Assembly: GCF_001570945.1 (NCBI RefSeq)
Contig: NZ_BCSQ01000030.1
Coordinates: forward strand, 1 to 41,206
DNA from: Janibacter anophelis NBRC 107843
Lineage (GTDB): Bacteria > Actinomycetota > Actinomycetes > Actinomycetales > Dermatophilaceae
Length of the DNA stretch: 41,206 nucleotides
Reading direction: 5' to 3'
This document shows, one piece after another, positions 18,327 to 25,462 of the stretch (its first letter is position 1; the number at the start of each line of letters is the position of its first letter). The translations under genes and the position numbers were made by a program. A model generated the notes under the pieces. That model saw nothing but the letters and a program-made list of their open reading frames with translations. It was not told the origin of the DNA and did not search any database.

Positions 18327-19132
18327 GCACCGTCGCCACGATCACGATCGCCCACGGTCGACATCGCCACCTGCTCAACCAGGGACGCACCCTGTGGCGC
18401 GGCACCCGGGTGCCGGAGCACCGGGTCGTCGTCGCCATGGACGACCCGGCTCTCGAGGCGCCGGGAGCGCACGTGGTGCCTCTCGGGCGCGGTCCGGAGG
18501 GGCTCCCGTTGGCCGCCGCGCGCAACTTGGGCGCCGCAGCGGCCCGTCAGCTGGGCGCCGACGTCCTCGTCTTCCTCGACGTCGACTGCCTCGCCGGGCA
18601 TCGCCTCGTCGAGGACTACGCGGCCGCCGTGACCGACGAGCCGGAGGTCGTCTGGTCCGGGCCGGTGACGTACCTCCAGCCTCCGCCCCCGCTCGGCTAC
18701 GACCTGGCCTCGCTGGAGCAGGTCGACGATCCCCACCCCGGACGTCCTGCACCCGAGCCAGGGCAGCGGCTCCCGAACCCTCGTCCCGAGCTCTTCTGGT
18801 CGCTCTCCTTCGCCCTCTCCCGGCACACGTGGTCGCACATCGGCGGATTCTGCGAGGACTACGTCGGCTACGGCGGCGAGGACACCGACTTCGGCCGGCT
18901 CGTCGTGGCCCGGGGGTCACGGCACGGCTGGGTCGGCGGCGCCCGCGCCTACCACCAGCACCACGAGGTCGAGTCGCCACCGGTGAGGCACGTGGACGCC
19001 ATCCTGCGCAACGCGGCGATCTTCCACCGACGGTGGGGTGAGTGGCCGATGACCACGTGGCTCCACGACTTCGAGGACCTAGGACTGGTCGAGTACGTCG
19101 ACGGTCAGTGGCGACGCGTCGCGTCAGCCTGA
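18323..19132 (+). CDS. GT2/Glyco_transf_7C-like glycosyltransferase
   Basis: The 269-residue product has a GT-A fold. STVATITIAHGRHRHLLNQ starts it, VLFVFLDVDC-type sequence (LVFLDVDCLAG) gives the metal-binding DxD, and GYGGEDTDFGRLVVARG matches the GGEDxDF motif of galactosyltransferase C-terminal (Glyco_transf_7C) domains. A third part, YHQHHEVESPPVRHVDAIL, follows. It uses a nucleotide sugar and inverts at the anomeric carbon by family analogy. The ATG at 18323 overlaps the previous stop. It closes the cassette, 59 bp before the convergent acyltransferase gene. No polymerase, flippase or initiating sugar-phosphate transferase is nearby. Confidence 0.88.
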   Translation: MSTVATITIAHGRHRHLLNQGRTLWRGTRVPEHRVVVAMDDPALEAPGAHVVPLGRGPEGLPLAAARNLGAAAARQLGADVLVFLDVDCLAGHRLVEDYAAAVTDEPEVVWSGPVTYLQPPPPLGYDLASLEQVDDPHPGRPAPEPGQRLPNPRPELFWSLSFALSRHTWSHIGGFCEDYVGYGGEDTDFGRLVVARGSRHGWVGGARAYHQHHEVESPPVRHVDAILRNAAIFHRRWGEWPMTTWLHDFEDLGLVEYVDGQWRRVASA

Positions 19133-19161
19133 CCCGCCGACCTGACCTTGTCCGGCGATAC

Positions 19162-19183
19162 GGCGGCAGAGGTCTGTGCCGCC
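19162..19183. terminator. hairpin between convergent genes
   Basis: GGCGGCA (19162-19168) and TGCCGCC (19177-19183) form a 7-bp stem with an 8-nt loop in the 59-bp gap between the last glycosyltransferase gene and the convergent acyltransferase gene. It could serve both strands. Confidence 0.5.
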
Positions 19184-19191
19184 CACCGGGC

Positions 19192-19938
19192 TCAGCCGTC
19201 CCGGCGCTCGCGCCACATCTGCTGGGCGTACCCGATCTCGGTGCGGATGGCCGTCATGATCTCGTCGGTGACCTCCCTGGCCGCGGCGTCGTCGGTGCGG
19301 CCGGCCCAGGAGGACAGGTCGAGACGCGGGCCGACCGACAGGCATGCAGTGTGCCGGTGCCAGATGTGGTGGTGTCCCTGCTGGGGCCCCCAGGTACCGA
19401 TCGGGATGACCGCCGCGTCCGGGTGGCGCAGGGCCAGACGGGCGGCGCCGGTACGAGCAGGGCCCGGCATGCGATCGGGTTCGGTGGTCAGCCGCCCCTC
19501 CGGGTAGAGCGCGACGAGTGCGCCGGCATCGAGCCGCTCCGACGCGCGGTCGAGAGCCTCCGCCGCCGACGCCGAGCCGCGAGCGACCGGGATCTGTCCG
19601 GTGACGCGGGCGAGCCAGCCGACACCCGGCCAGCCGAAGACCTCCTGCATCGCGAGGAAGTGCGGGAAGCGGCGGTGCCCGATGGCCACGCGCGCCACGG
19701 CGAGCGGGTCGGTCATCGTCAGGTGGTTGGCCACGAGGATCACCGGACCCCGGCGAGGGATCTCCCCCGCGCGGTATCGGACCCGGTGGGCCACCTTGGC
19801 CACCAGCCACACGAGGACGAAGCCGGCGGCATTCTTCAGGTGCTGACGCGGTGAGATCACCCCCGCAGTCTGGTGCACGCGCCGCGCGCGACGACTGAGC
19901 AAGGTGACCCAGACGGGTGACCGACCCCGGCTGCTCAC
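19192..19938 (-). CDS. 1-acylglycerol-3-phosphate acyltransferase-like (PlsC family)
   Basis: The 248 residues contain the acyltransferase block I motif NHLTMTD (71-77; His and Asp catalytic dyad), block III YPEGR (145-149) and block IV AVIPIGTWGPQQ. A hydrophobic segment (AAGFVLVWLVAKVAH) near residues 37-51 anchors it to the membrane. It should acylate lysophosphatidate or a related glycerolipid. The GTG at 19938 overlaps the stop of the TAP-like hydrolase gene as GTGA, which decides the start and implies coupling. Actinobacteria often carry several paralogues, so the acceptor is uncertain. Confidence 0.9.
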   Translation of the reverse strand: MSSRGRSPVWVTLLSRRARRVHQTAGVISPRQHLKNAAGFVLVWLVAKVAHRVRYRAGEIPRRGPVILVANHLTMTDPLAVARVAIGHRRFPHFLAMQEVFGWPGVGWLARVTGQIPVARGSASAAEALDRASERLDAGALVALYPEGRLTTEPDRMPGPARTGAARLALRHPDAAVIPIGTWGPQQGHHHIWHRHTACLSVGPRLDLSSWAGRTDDAAAREVTDEIMTAIRTEIGYAQQMWRERRDG

Positions 19939-21494
19939 TCCTCGCAGGTCATCTCCCCGCCCTCGGGCAGCTCGCCGGTGAGCCAGTAGCGGTCGACGGC
20001 CTCGTCGACGCAGTCGTTCTGGCGCATGTAGGCGGTGTGGCCGTCACCCTCGTGGGTGACGAGGGCGGAGTCCGCGAGCTGTTCGTGCAACCGTTGCGCC
20101 CACTCGTAGGGGGTGGCCGGGTCTCGGGTGGTGCCGACGACGAGGATCGGGTCGGCCCCCTTCGCGTCGACCTCGTGCGGCACGTGGTCGGACTCGACCG
20201 CCCACTGCGGGCACGGGGACTCGTACGCCAGCGCGCGTCCCCAGATCGGCGCCACCTTGCTCGCCCGCTCGGCGAGGGCCTCCGGGTCGGAGGTCTCCTC
20301 CGGGCGGTCGAGACAGTTGATCGCCGGCAGGGCCTCGAGGAGGTTGGACGCGTACCCGCCGTTGGCATCGCGCCCGGCGTAGGCACGGCCGAGCTCGCTG
20401 AGCGGACCGCCGTCGCCGTCGCGGGCGCTGACGAGCGCATCGGTCAGCTGGGACCACATGCCCTGGTCGTACATCGCCTGGGCGATCCCCCACGTCGCCC
20501 ACCCCTCGGTCAGCTCGATGCCCGCGGTGGCGGGCAGGGGCTGTTGGTCGAGCTCCTCGAGCTGCTCCTGCACGCTCCGCACGACGTCGTCGACGCTGTC
20601 GCCGAGCGGACAGGAGTCGTCGACGCAGTCCTGCGCCCAGGCCTTGGTCGCGGTGTCGAACCCCTTCGCCTGGCCGATCGCAACCTCCTCCCCCGTCAGG
20701 TCGGGCGGGATGACGCCGTCGAGGACGAGGCGGCCGACGCGGTCGGGGAAGAGCTCGGCGTAGGTCGTCCCGAGATAGGTGCCGTAGGACTTGCCGAGGT
20801 AGGTCAGCTTGCCGTCGCCCAGCGCGGCGCGGAGCACGTCCATGTCCCGTGCGGCGTCGGCGGTGGACACGTGCTCGATCACCTTGCCGCTCTTGGCCAC
20901 GCAGCCCTCGGCGAGGTCCGTCTTGTCCTGCACGTCCTCAGCCCGCTCCTCGTCGGTGTCGGGCGTGGGGTCCTTGGCGAGGTAGGCGTCGAGGTCGGCG
21001 TCGTCCAGGCAGTCGACGGGCGCCGAGCGCCCAACACCCCGCGGGTCGAAGCCCACGACGTCGAAGTGGTTGCGGATCTGCCCGCTGACGATGACGTCGG
21101 CAGCGGCCGCGTACTCGACCCCGGAGCCGCCCGGCCCACCCGGGTTGACGACGAGCGAGCCCGCAGCGTCCTTCTTGGACGGGACCCGCAGCACGGCGAT
21201 CTCGATCGTCTCGCCGTCGGGGTCGTCGTAGTCGACGGGCACCTCGAGCTGCGCGCACTCGCCGGTCCCCTGCTCGCACGTGCCCCACTCGAGCGTCTGC
21301 CCGTAGAAGGGCTCGAGCCCCGTGGTCCCCTCCGGGGGCGTGCGGTCCCCCGCCGTCAGTCCCGTCGGCTGCACGTCGGGCTCGAGGAGCGAGCACCCCG
21401 CCACCGGCAGCAGCACCGCCATCGCGGCGGACCCGGCAGCGACCCTCCGCGCCGACGTGCGAAGGGAGCGGGGCCGGCCGACACGAGAACGCAT
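19935..21494 (-). CDS. TAP-like alpha/beta-hydrolase lipoprotein (tripeptidyl aminopeptidase type)
   Basis: This exported peptidase-like hydrolase has a signal with a lipobox, LPVAGC, lipidated at C34. The catalytic Ser is S236 in GKSYGTYLG; the oxyanion region is VVNPGGPGGSG; the C-terminal TAP-like domain carries LVVGTTRDPATPYEWAQ with the Asp and THEGDGHTAY with the His. Several Cys pairs (for example DDSCPL and the ECGNDC-type end MRQNDCVDEAV) suggest disulfides outside the cell. The ATG at 21494 gives 519 residues; a longer frame to 21554 would start inside a palindrome and spoil the signal. In many actinobacteria this gene lies between holB and a tRNA-Thr. Confidence 0.92.
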   Translation of the reverse strand: MRSRVGRPRSLRTSARRVAAGSAAMAVLLPVAGCSLLEPDVQPTGLTAGDRTPPEGTTGLEPFYGQTLEWGTCEQGTGECAQLEVPVDYDDPDGETIEIAVLRVPSKKDAAGSLVVNPGGPGGSGVEYAAAADVIVSGQIRNHFDVVGFDPRGVGRSAPVDCLDDADLDAYLAKDPTPDTDEERAEDVQDKTDLAEGCVAKSGKVIEHVSTADAARDMDVLRAALGDGKLTYLGKSYGTYLGTTYAELFPDRVGRLVLDGVIPPDLTGEEVAIGQAKGFDTATKAWAQDCVDDSCPLGDSVDDVVRSVQEQLEELDQQPLPATAGIELTEGWATWGIAQAMYDQGMWSQLTDALVSARDGDGGPLSELGRAYAGRDANGGYASNLLEALPAINCLDRPEETSDPEALAERASKVAPIWGRALAYESPCPQWAVESDHVPHEVDAKGADPILVVGTTRDPATPYEWAQRLHEQLADSALVTHEGDGHTAYMRQNDCVDEAVDRYWLTGELPEGGEMTCEE

Positions 21495-21531
21495 GGCCCG
21501 CACGCTACCCGCGCCGACCGAGACGCCCCCG

Positions 21532-21563
21532 GAGGCTGCATTGCCATGGGGCAATGCAGCCTC
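21532..21563. repeat. perfect 14-bp palindrome with 4-nt loop
   Basis: GAGGCTGCATTGCC (21532-21545) and GGCAATGCAGCCTC (21550-21563) are exact inverted copies around ATGG. It lies 38 bases upstream of the minus-strand hydrolase start and downstream of holB. It could be an operator or leader hairpin for the hydrolase, or a terminator for tmk-holB; there is no T-tract. Confidence 0.8.
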
Positions 21564-21622
21564 AGGACGAAGGGAGCGCCGGGCCCGGGGCCAAGACGAG
21601 GGTGCGACACGAGCGAAGCCGT

Positions 21623-21720
21623 CGGACGGAGGGCGTGGCGCGAATCAAGCCGAAGTCGAGAACGACAACGTGACCACGCGACGACGAAGGACTTCGGCCC
21701 AGCGCCACGTCCTTCGTCCG
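21623..21720 (+). repeat. structured two-helix element, copy B
   Basis: The outer helix pairs 21623-21641 with 21702-21720: 19 consecutive pairs, of which two are G-T wobbles at the same positions (9th and 13th from the inside) as in copy A. The internal loop is again GAATCAAG (21642-21649) opposite CCCA (21698-21701). The inner helix is CCGAAGTC (21650-21657) with GACTTCGG (21690-21697), unrelated to copy A but fully paired, closing a 32-nt loop. Relative to copy A, outer-helix positions 6, 10, 15 and 17 show compensatory base-pair changes. Conservation of shape over sequence indicates selection on structure. Confidence 0.7.
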
Positions 21721-21759
21721 TCGGCGCACCAGCGCCACGTCCTTCGTCCGTCGACGCAC
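21700..21759 (+). repeat. 30-bp tandem duplication
   Basis: Units 21700-21729 and 21730-21759, both beginning CAGCGCCACGTCCTTCGTCC, differ at one base (G21724 versus A21754). The unit contains the right arm of the structured element, so the element has an alternative right arm at 21732-21750. Confidence 0.9.
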
Positions 21760-21775
21760 CCAGCCCCTTCGAGAC

Positions 21776-21790
21776 GGTCGCTGCGCGACC
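21776..21790. repeat. small hairpin after holB
   Basis: GGTCGC-TGC-GCGACC, set in GAGAC...TCCTC, lies 19 bases past the holB stop on the minus strand. It resembles short dispersed hairpins of Micrococcales and might end the tmk-holB transcript. Confidence 0.4.
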
Positions 21791-21808
21791 TCCTCAGAGC
21801 GCGTGGCG

Positions 21809-22990
21809 TCAGCGCGGCAGCTGCAACGACACCGCCATCGCCTCGAGCGCGAGCAGCGGCGCGACGTTCGCGGCGATCCGCTCCCGGGCGGTGGCGATCG
21901 CCTCCATGGCGATGAGCAACCCCTCACCGCTGAAGGCACGGGCGACCTCTTCGACGACCGGCCGCGCGTCCTCGTTGACCAGGGCCACGGGCGAGCCTGC
22001 GTGCAGGACGAGGGCGTCACGGTAGACCGACAGCAGGTCCACCAGCGCCCGGTCGATCATGTCGCGGGTGAAGCGGGTGGCGCGGGTCTTCTGGTCCTTT
22101 TCCAGTGCGGTCACCTGCGCGCGGATGTGCGGCGGCTGGGTGCGGGCGCTGGGGTCGGCACCGAGCGTCTCGAGGAGGCGCTGCTTCTCCGCGGCGCCCC
22201 GGGCCTCGAGGGTGCGGTCGCGCTCCTGCTCGGCGATCTGCAGCAGGTCAGCGGCGGCCCCGACGGCGTCGGAGACCCCGCGGATGCGCGCGGCCATGGT
22301 GATCGTGTCGCGCCGGCGGATCCGGGCACCCTCGTCGGTGGCCAGCCGCTTGGCCAGGCCGATGTGGCTCTGGGCGGCGCGGGCGGCATAGGTGGCCATG
22401 CCGGGGTCGATGCCGTCGCGGCGCTGCAGCAACCGGGCGACCTCGGCGACCGGAGGTGTGCGCAGCCGCACGTGCCGCGAGCGCGAGCGGACGGTGATGA
22501 GCACGTCCTCGAGGCTGGGGGCACACAGTAGCCACACCGTGCGGGGCGTCGGCTCCTCCAGCGCCTTGAGCAGGGCGTTGCCCGACTGCTCGGTCAGTCG
22601 GTCGGCGTCCTCGACGAGGATGATCCGGTAGCGGCCGACGCTCGGCGAGCGCCCGGCGAGCTGGACGAGGTCGCGGGCGGCGGCCACACCGATCGACAGC
22701 GCCTCGGTGGCGAGCACGTCGACGTCGGCATGGGTGCCGTCGACGGCGGTGCGGCACTCGCGGCACTCACCGCACCCACCGGTCGGGCACAGCAGCGCCC
22801 CGGCGAAGGCCCGCGCGGCCGTCGAGCGACCGGACCCCGGGGGGCCGGTGAAGAGCCACGCGTGCGTCATGGCAGCGGGGTCGGCGACGGCCCGCTGAAG
22901 GGTCGCGACCGTCTCCTCCTGGCCGACGACGTCCCGCCAGACGGGGGCCCGGGCGGAGGGCGCCGAGCCGGCGGCGGTCGGCACACTCAC
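21809..22990 (-). CDS. holB: DNA polymerase III subunit delta' (clamp loader)
   Basis: HolB is part of the clamp loader that places the beta clamp on DNA. The 393 residues have the AAA+ layout: VWRDVVGQEETVATLQRAV, a P-loop GPPGSGRST (49-57) in which the usual Lys is Arg, four Cys for the zinc module (C68, C73, C76, C79 in CPTGGCGECREC), a Walker B-like segment ILVEDADRLTEQSGNALLKALEEP, and SRSRHVRLRTPP. The Lys-to-Arg change is in line with delta' not needing ATP hydrolysis in well-studied systems. The GTG at 22990 overlaps the tmk stop as GTGA; the longer open frame to its right lies inside tmk. Confidence 0.95.
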   Translation of the reverse strand: MSVPTAAGSAPSARAPVWRDVVGQEETVATLQRAVADPAAMTHAWLFTGPPGSGRSTAARAFAGALLCPTGGCGECRECRTAVDGTHADVDVLATEALSIGVAAARDLVQLAGRSPSVGRYRIILVEDADRLTEQSGNALLKALEEPTPRTVWLLCAPSLEDVLITVRSRSRHVRLRTPPVAEVARLLQRRDGIDPGMATYAARAAQSHIGLAKRLATDEGARIRRRDTITMAARIRGVSDAVGAAADLLQIAEQERDRTLEARGAAEKQRLLETLGADPSARTQPPHIRAQVTALEKDQKTRATRFTRDMIDRALVDLLSVYRDALVLHAGSPVALVNEDARPVVEEVARAFSGEGLLIAMEAIATARERIAANVAPLLALEAMAVSLQLPR

Positions 22991-23604
22991 AGCAGGCCCT
23001 CCTGCTCCAACCGCTCGCGCACCTGTGCGGCGATCTCCTCGGCCGGCGCGGAGCCGTCGACGACGAGATACCGGGCGGGCTCCCCCTTCGCCATCGTGAG
23101 GAAGTGCTCGCGGACCGCCGCGTGGAAGCCGTCGGCCTCCGACTCCATCCGGTCGTGCGTGTCGCCGCGGCGCTGCCGACCGGTGGCCGGGTCGACGTCG
23201 ACGACGACGGTCAGGTCGGGGGTGAGCCCGGCAACGGCCCACGACTGCAGGTCGGCGACCTCCTGCGCGCCGAGCGCGCGGCCCGCACCCTGGTAGGCGA
23301 CGGACGAGTCGACGTAGCGGTCCGTCACGACGACCGCTCCGCGGCGGAGCGAAGGGAGGATGACCTCCTCGACGTGCTGGGCCTTGTCGGCCGCGAAGAC
23401 CAGCGCCTCTGCGCGCGCGGTGATGTGCTCACCGTGCAGCACGAGGTTGCGCAGAGCGGCACCCAGGGCTGTGCCACCGGGCTGGCGGGTGACGACGACC
23501 TCGCGGCCGGCGGCCTCGAGCGCGGCGACGAGGTGCCCGACCTGGGTCGACTTGCCCGCGCCGTCGCCACCCTCGAAGGCGATGAAGTACCCGCTGTCCG
23601 TCAC
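22987..23604 (-). CDS. tmk: thymidylate kinase
   Basis: Tmk phosphorylates dTMP to dTDP. The 205 residues begin TDSGYFIAFEGGDGAGKST with the P-loop at 12-19, then VTRQPGGTALG (TMP-binding region) and VVVTDRYVDSSVAYQGAGR (the DRY and LID-adjacent segments). The GTG at 23604 gives the normal N-terminus; the frame stays open rightward past a divergent gene start, which is not coding. It overlaps holB by 4 bp. The tmk-holB pair is a standard actinobacterial arrangement. Confidence 0.96.
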   Translation of the reverse strand: MTDSGYFIAFEGGDGAGKSTQVGHLVAALEAAGREVVVTRQPGGTALGAALRNLVLHGEHITARAEALVFAADKAQHVEEVILPSLRRGAVVVTDRYVDSSVAYQGAGRALGAQEVADLQSWAVAGLTPDLTVVVDVDPATGRQRRGDTHDRMESEADGFHAAVREHFLTMAKGEPARYLVVDGSAPAEEIAAQVRERLEQEGLL

Positions 23605-23665
23605 GCCGTCGACCCTATGGCACGGCACGGACGGCGGGTGACGCAGCGGCGATACGTTGGGGATC

Positions 23666-25006
23666 ATGACCTTCAGCGACGACACCGCCCGTGCCCTGAC
23701 CCTCCGTGCGCTCACCGCGCAGACCGACGGGAGGGTCCCGGGACTGGCTGCCGGGGTGGCGCGCGCGGGTGCGCTGGAGTGGTTCGGCGGGATCGGCACC
23801 ATCGACCTGGCGACCCCGGGCGACACCCCGGACGCGGACACCCAGTACCCCGTCGCGAGCAACTCCAAGACCTTCACCGCGGTCGTGGTCATGGCGCTGC
23901 GCGACGAGGGCCGCCTCGACCTCGACGACACCGTCGAGCAGCACCTGTCGGACAGCTCGCACGCCCGCGTGACGGTCCGCCAGTTGCTCTCGCACTCCTC
24001 GGGGATGCAGCGGGAGCCGGTCGGCGACGTCTTCGACACGATGGTCATGCCCTCCCGCGAGGAGCTGCTCGCCGGGTGGTCAGGGGCCGAGCGGGTCGGC
24101 CGCCCGCACCACCGGTGGCACTACTCCAACCTCGCCTACGCGGTGCTCGGCGAGATCATCCAGCGCCTCGACGGCTGCACGTGGGAGGAGTCCGTGCGGC
24201 GACGGATCCTCGACCCGCTCGGCATGACGCGCACGGGCACCGCCCCGAGCGGCCGGCAGGCGAAGGGGTACTACGTTCCCCCCTTCGCCGACGTGCCGGT
24301 GGAGGAGCCGGTCTTCGACGCGGCGGCCATGGACCCGGCCGGCGGTCTGCGCTCGACGGCCACCGACATGGCGCGCTGGGGCGGCTTCGTCGCCGACCCC
24401 GTGGACGAGGTCCTCTCCCCCGACACCCTCGAGGAGATGTGCCAGCCGCAGGTCATGGCCGACGCCGTCGGCTGGACGTCGGCGTGGGGCCTGGGCTTCC
24501 AACTCGTCCGGCACGAGGGCCGCACCTGGGTGGGGCACACCGGCGGCTGGCCGGGATCGATCACCGGGGTCTTCACGGAGCGCTCGTCGGCGACGACGGG
24601 ACTGATCCTGATGAACAAATCCTCGCCCGTCCCTCCGGCCACCGCCGCCATCGAGCTCGGCACGATCGCGATCGAGCGCGAACCCGTGGTCCCCGAGCCC
24701 TGGGAGCCCGGCACCGCGGTCCCCGAGGAGCTCGTCCCGCTCCTCGGCCACTGGTACTCGGAGGGGACCCACTTCGTGCTGTCGGTGCGCCGAGGCACGC
24801 TCGAGGCCCGCATCGCCGGTCAGCCGAAAGAGCAGCCGGCATCCGTCTTCGAGCCGGACGGGACCGACCGCTACCGCACCGTCTCCGGGCGGGAGGCGGG
24901 TGAGCTGCTGCGCGTGCAGCGTGACGCGAAGGGAGAGGTCAGCCACTTCAACTGGGCCACCTATCGCTTCACCCGGGAACCGCTCGCCTTCGGCGCTTGG
25001 CTCTGA
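23666..25006 (+). CDS. serine hydrolase, beta-lactamase/PBP class C family
   Basis: The 446-residue protein has the class C layout: SNSK (65-68, nucleophile S65) in PVASNSKTFTAVVVM, YSN (153-155) in HYSNLAYAVLGEI, and an HTG-type third motif in WVGHTGGWPGSITG. These make a penicillin-recognising or esterase active site. No signal peptide is seen, so a cytoplasmic esterase or peptidase is more likely than a true beta-lactamase. The C-terminal 120 residues form the lipocalin-like domain found in many such proteins (LLGHWYSEGTHFVLSV). The ATG at 23666 was preferred to a TTG three codons earlier; the ribosome site is weak. It faces tmk across a 61-bp divergent spacer. Confidence 0.88.
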   Translation: MTFSDDTARALTLRALTAQTDGRVPGLAAGVARAGALEWFGGIGTIDLATPGDTPDADTQYPVASNSKTFTAVVVMALRDEGRLDLDDTVEQHLSDSSHARVTVRQLLSHSSGMQREPVGDVFDTMVMPSREELLAGWSGAERVGRPHHRWHYSNLAYAVLGEIIQRLDGCTWEESVRRRILDPLGMTRTGTAPSGRQAKGYYVPPFADVPVEEPVFDAAAMDPAGGLRSTATDMARWGGFVADPVDEVLSPDTLEEMCQPQVMADAVGWTSAWGLGFQLVRHEGRTWVGHTGGWPGSITGVFTERSSATTGLILMNKSSPVPPATAAIELGTIAIEREPVVPEPWEPGTAVPEELVPLLGHWYSEGTHFVLSVRRGTLEARIAGQPKEQPASVFEPDGTDRYRTVSGREAGELLRVQRDAKGEVSHFNWATYRFTREPLAFGAWL

Positions 25007-25024
25007 GGCGTCCCGGCTCCTGGG

Positions 25025-25462
25025 TCACGGCGCGGCGGCGCGCTCCCAGCCGGCGACCGGTCCGGTCACGACGTCGAAGACCGGGTGTGGTCGGGCGGGC
25101 TCGGCCTCGAGCCGGGCGGCCCACTCGGGCGCGCGCACCCGGCACTTGGCCAGCAGGTGCGCGCGCTCGAGGTCGAGTTGCCCGTCGGTGACGGTCATCC
25201 GCAGGGTCGGGTCGGGCTCCCCCGCCAGCCGGGTCCGGTCGAAGCGGTATCCCCGCCGGTCGGCCTCGTCCGCGAGGCCGACCAGCCAGGTGATCACCCC
25301 GGTCGCCGGATGGCCGAGCTCACGGAACCGCTCGAGCTGCGGGTGGCGGGTGTACCCCCGCGTCCGGCCGAGCAGCACGGCCTGGGCGAGCAGGCCCTCC
25401 CGCCAGCCCGAGACCAGCGCCGCCCGGTCCAGCTGGGCGGGGTGCAGGCTCCACAGCCTCAT
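25025..25462 (-). CDS. pyrimidine-dimer DNA glycosylase/endonuclease V-like
   Basis: The 145 residues match the T4 endonuclease V-like family (Pyr_excise): MRLWSLHPAQLDRAALVSGW, REGLLAQAVLLGRTRGY, and HPQLERFRELGHP. In the phage enzyme the N-terminal Thr amine attacks the sugar and a Glu near residue 23 is required. Here E22 is present, but residue 2 is Arg, so the nucleophilic amine would be that of Met1 or Arg2. Repair of UV dimers is therefore likely but not certain. The ATG at 25462 overlaps the acyl-CoA synthetase stop as ATGA, an unexpected operon partner for a repair enzyme. It ends 18 bp from the convergent serine hydrolase gene. Confidence 0.82.
   Translation of the reverse strand: MRLWSLHPAQLDRAALVSGWREGLLAQAVLLGRTRGYTRHPQLERFRELGHPATGVITWLVGLADEADRRGYRFDRTRLAGEPDPTLRMTVTDGQLDLERAHLLAKCRVRAPEWAARLEAEPARPHPVFDVVTGPVAGWERAAAP

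Larger units (their letters stand above)
21495..21808. other. 314-bp intergenic region rich in structured sequence
   Basis: No gene is supported between the TAP-like hydrolase and holB. The region holds a perfect 14-bp-arm palindrome (21532-21563), the second copy of the two-helix element (21623-21720), a 30-bp tandem duplication (21700-21759) and a small hairpin (21776-21790). The hydrolase promoter must lie in the first part. Nothing is recognised in about 21564-21620. Confidence 0.7.

Noticed and set aside
22991-23242. N-terminal extension of holB
   Set aside because: It overlaps tmk out of frame and has no homology; the GTG at 22990 overlapping the tmk stop fits the operon pattern.
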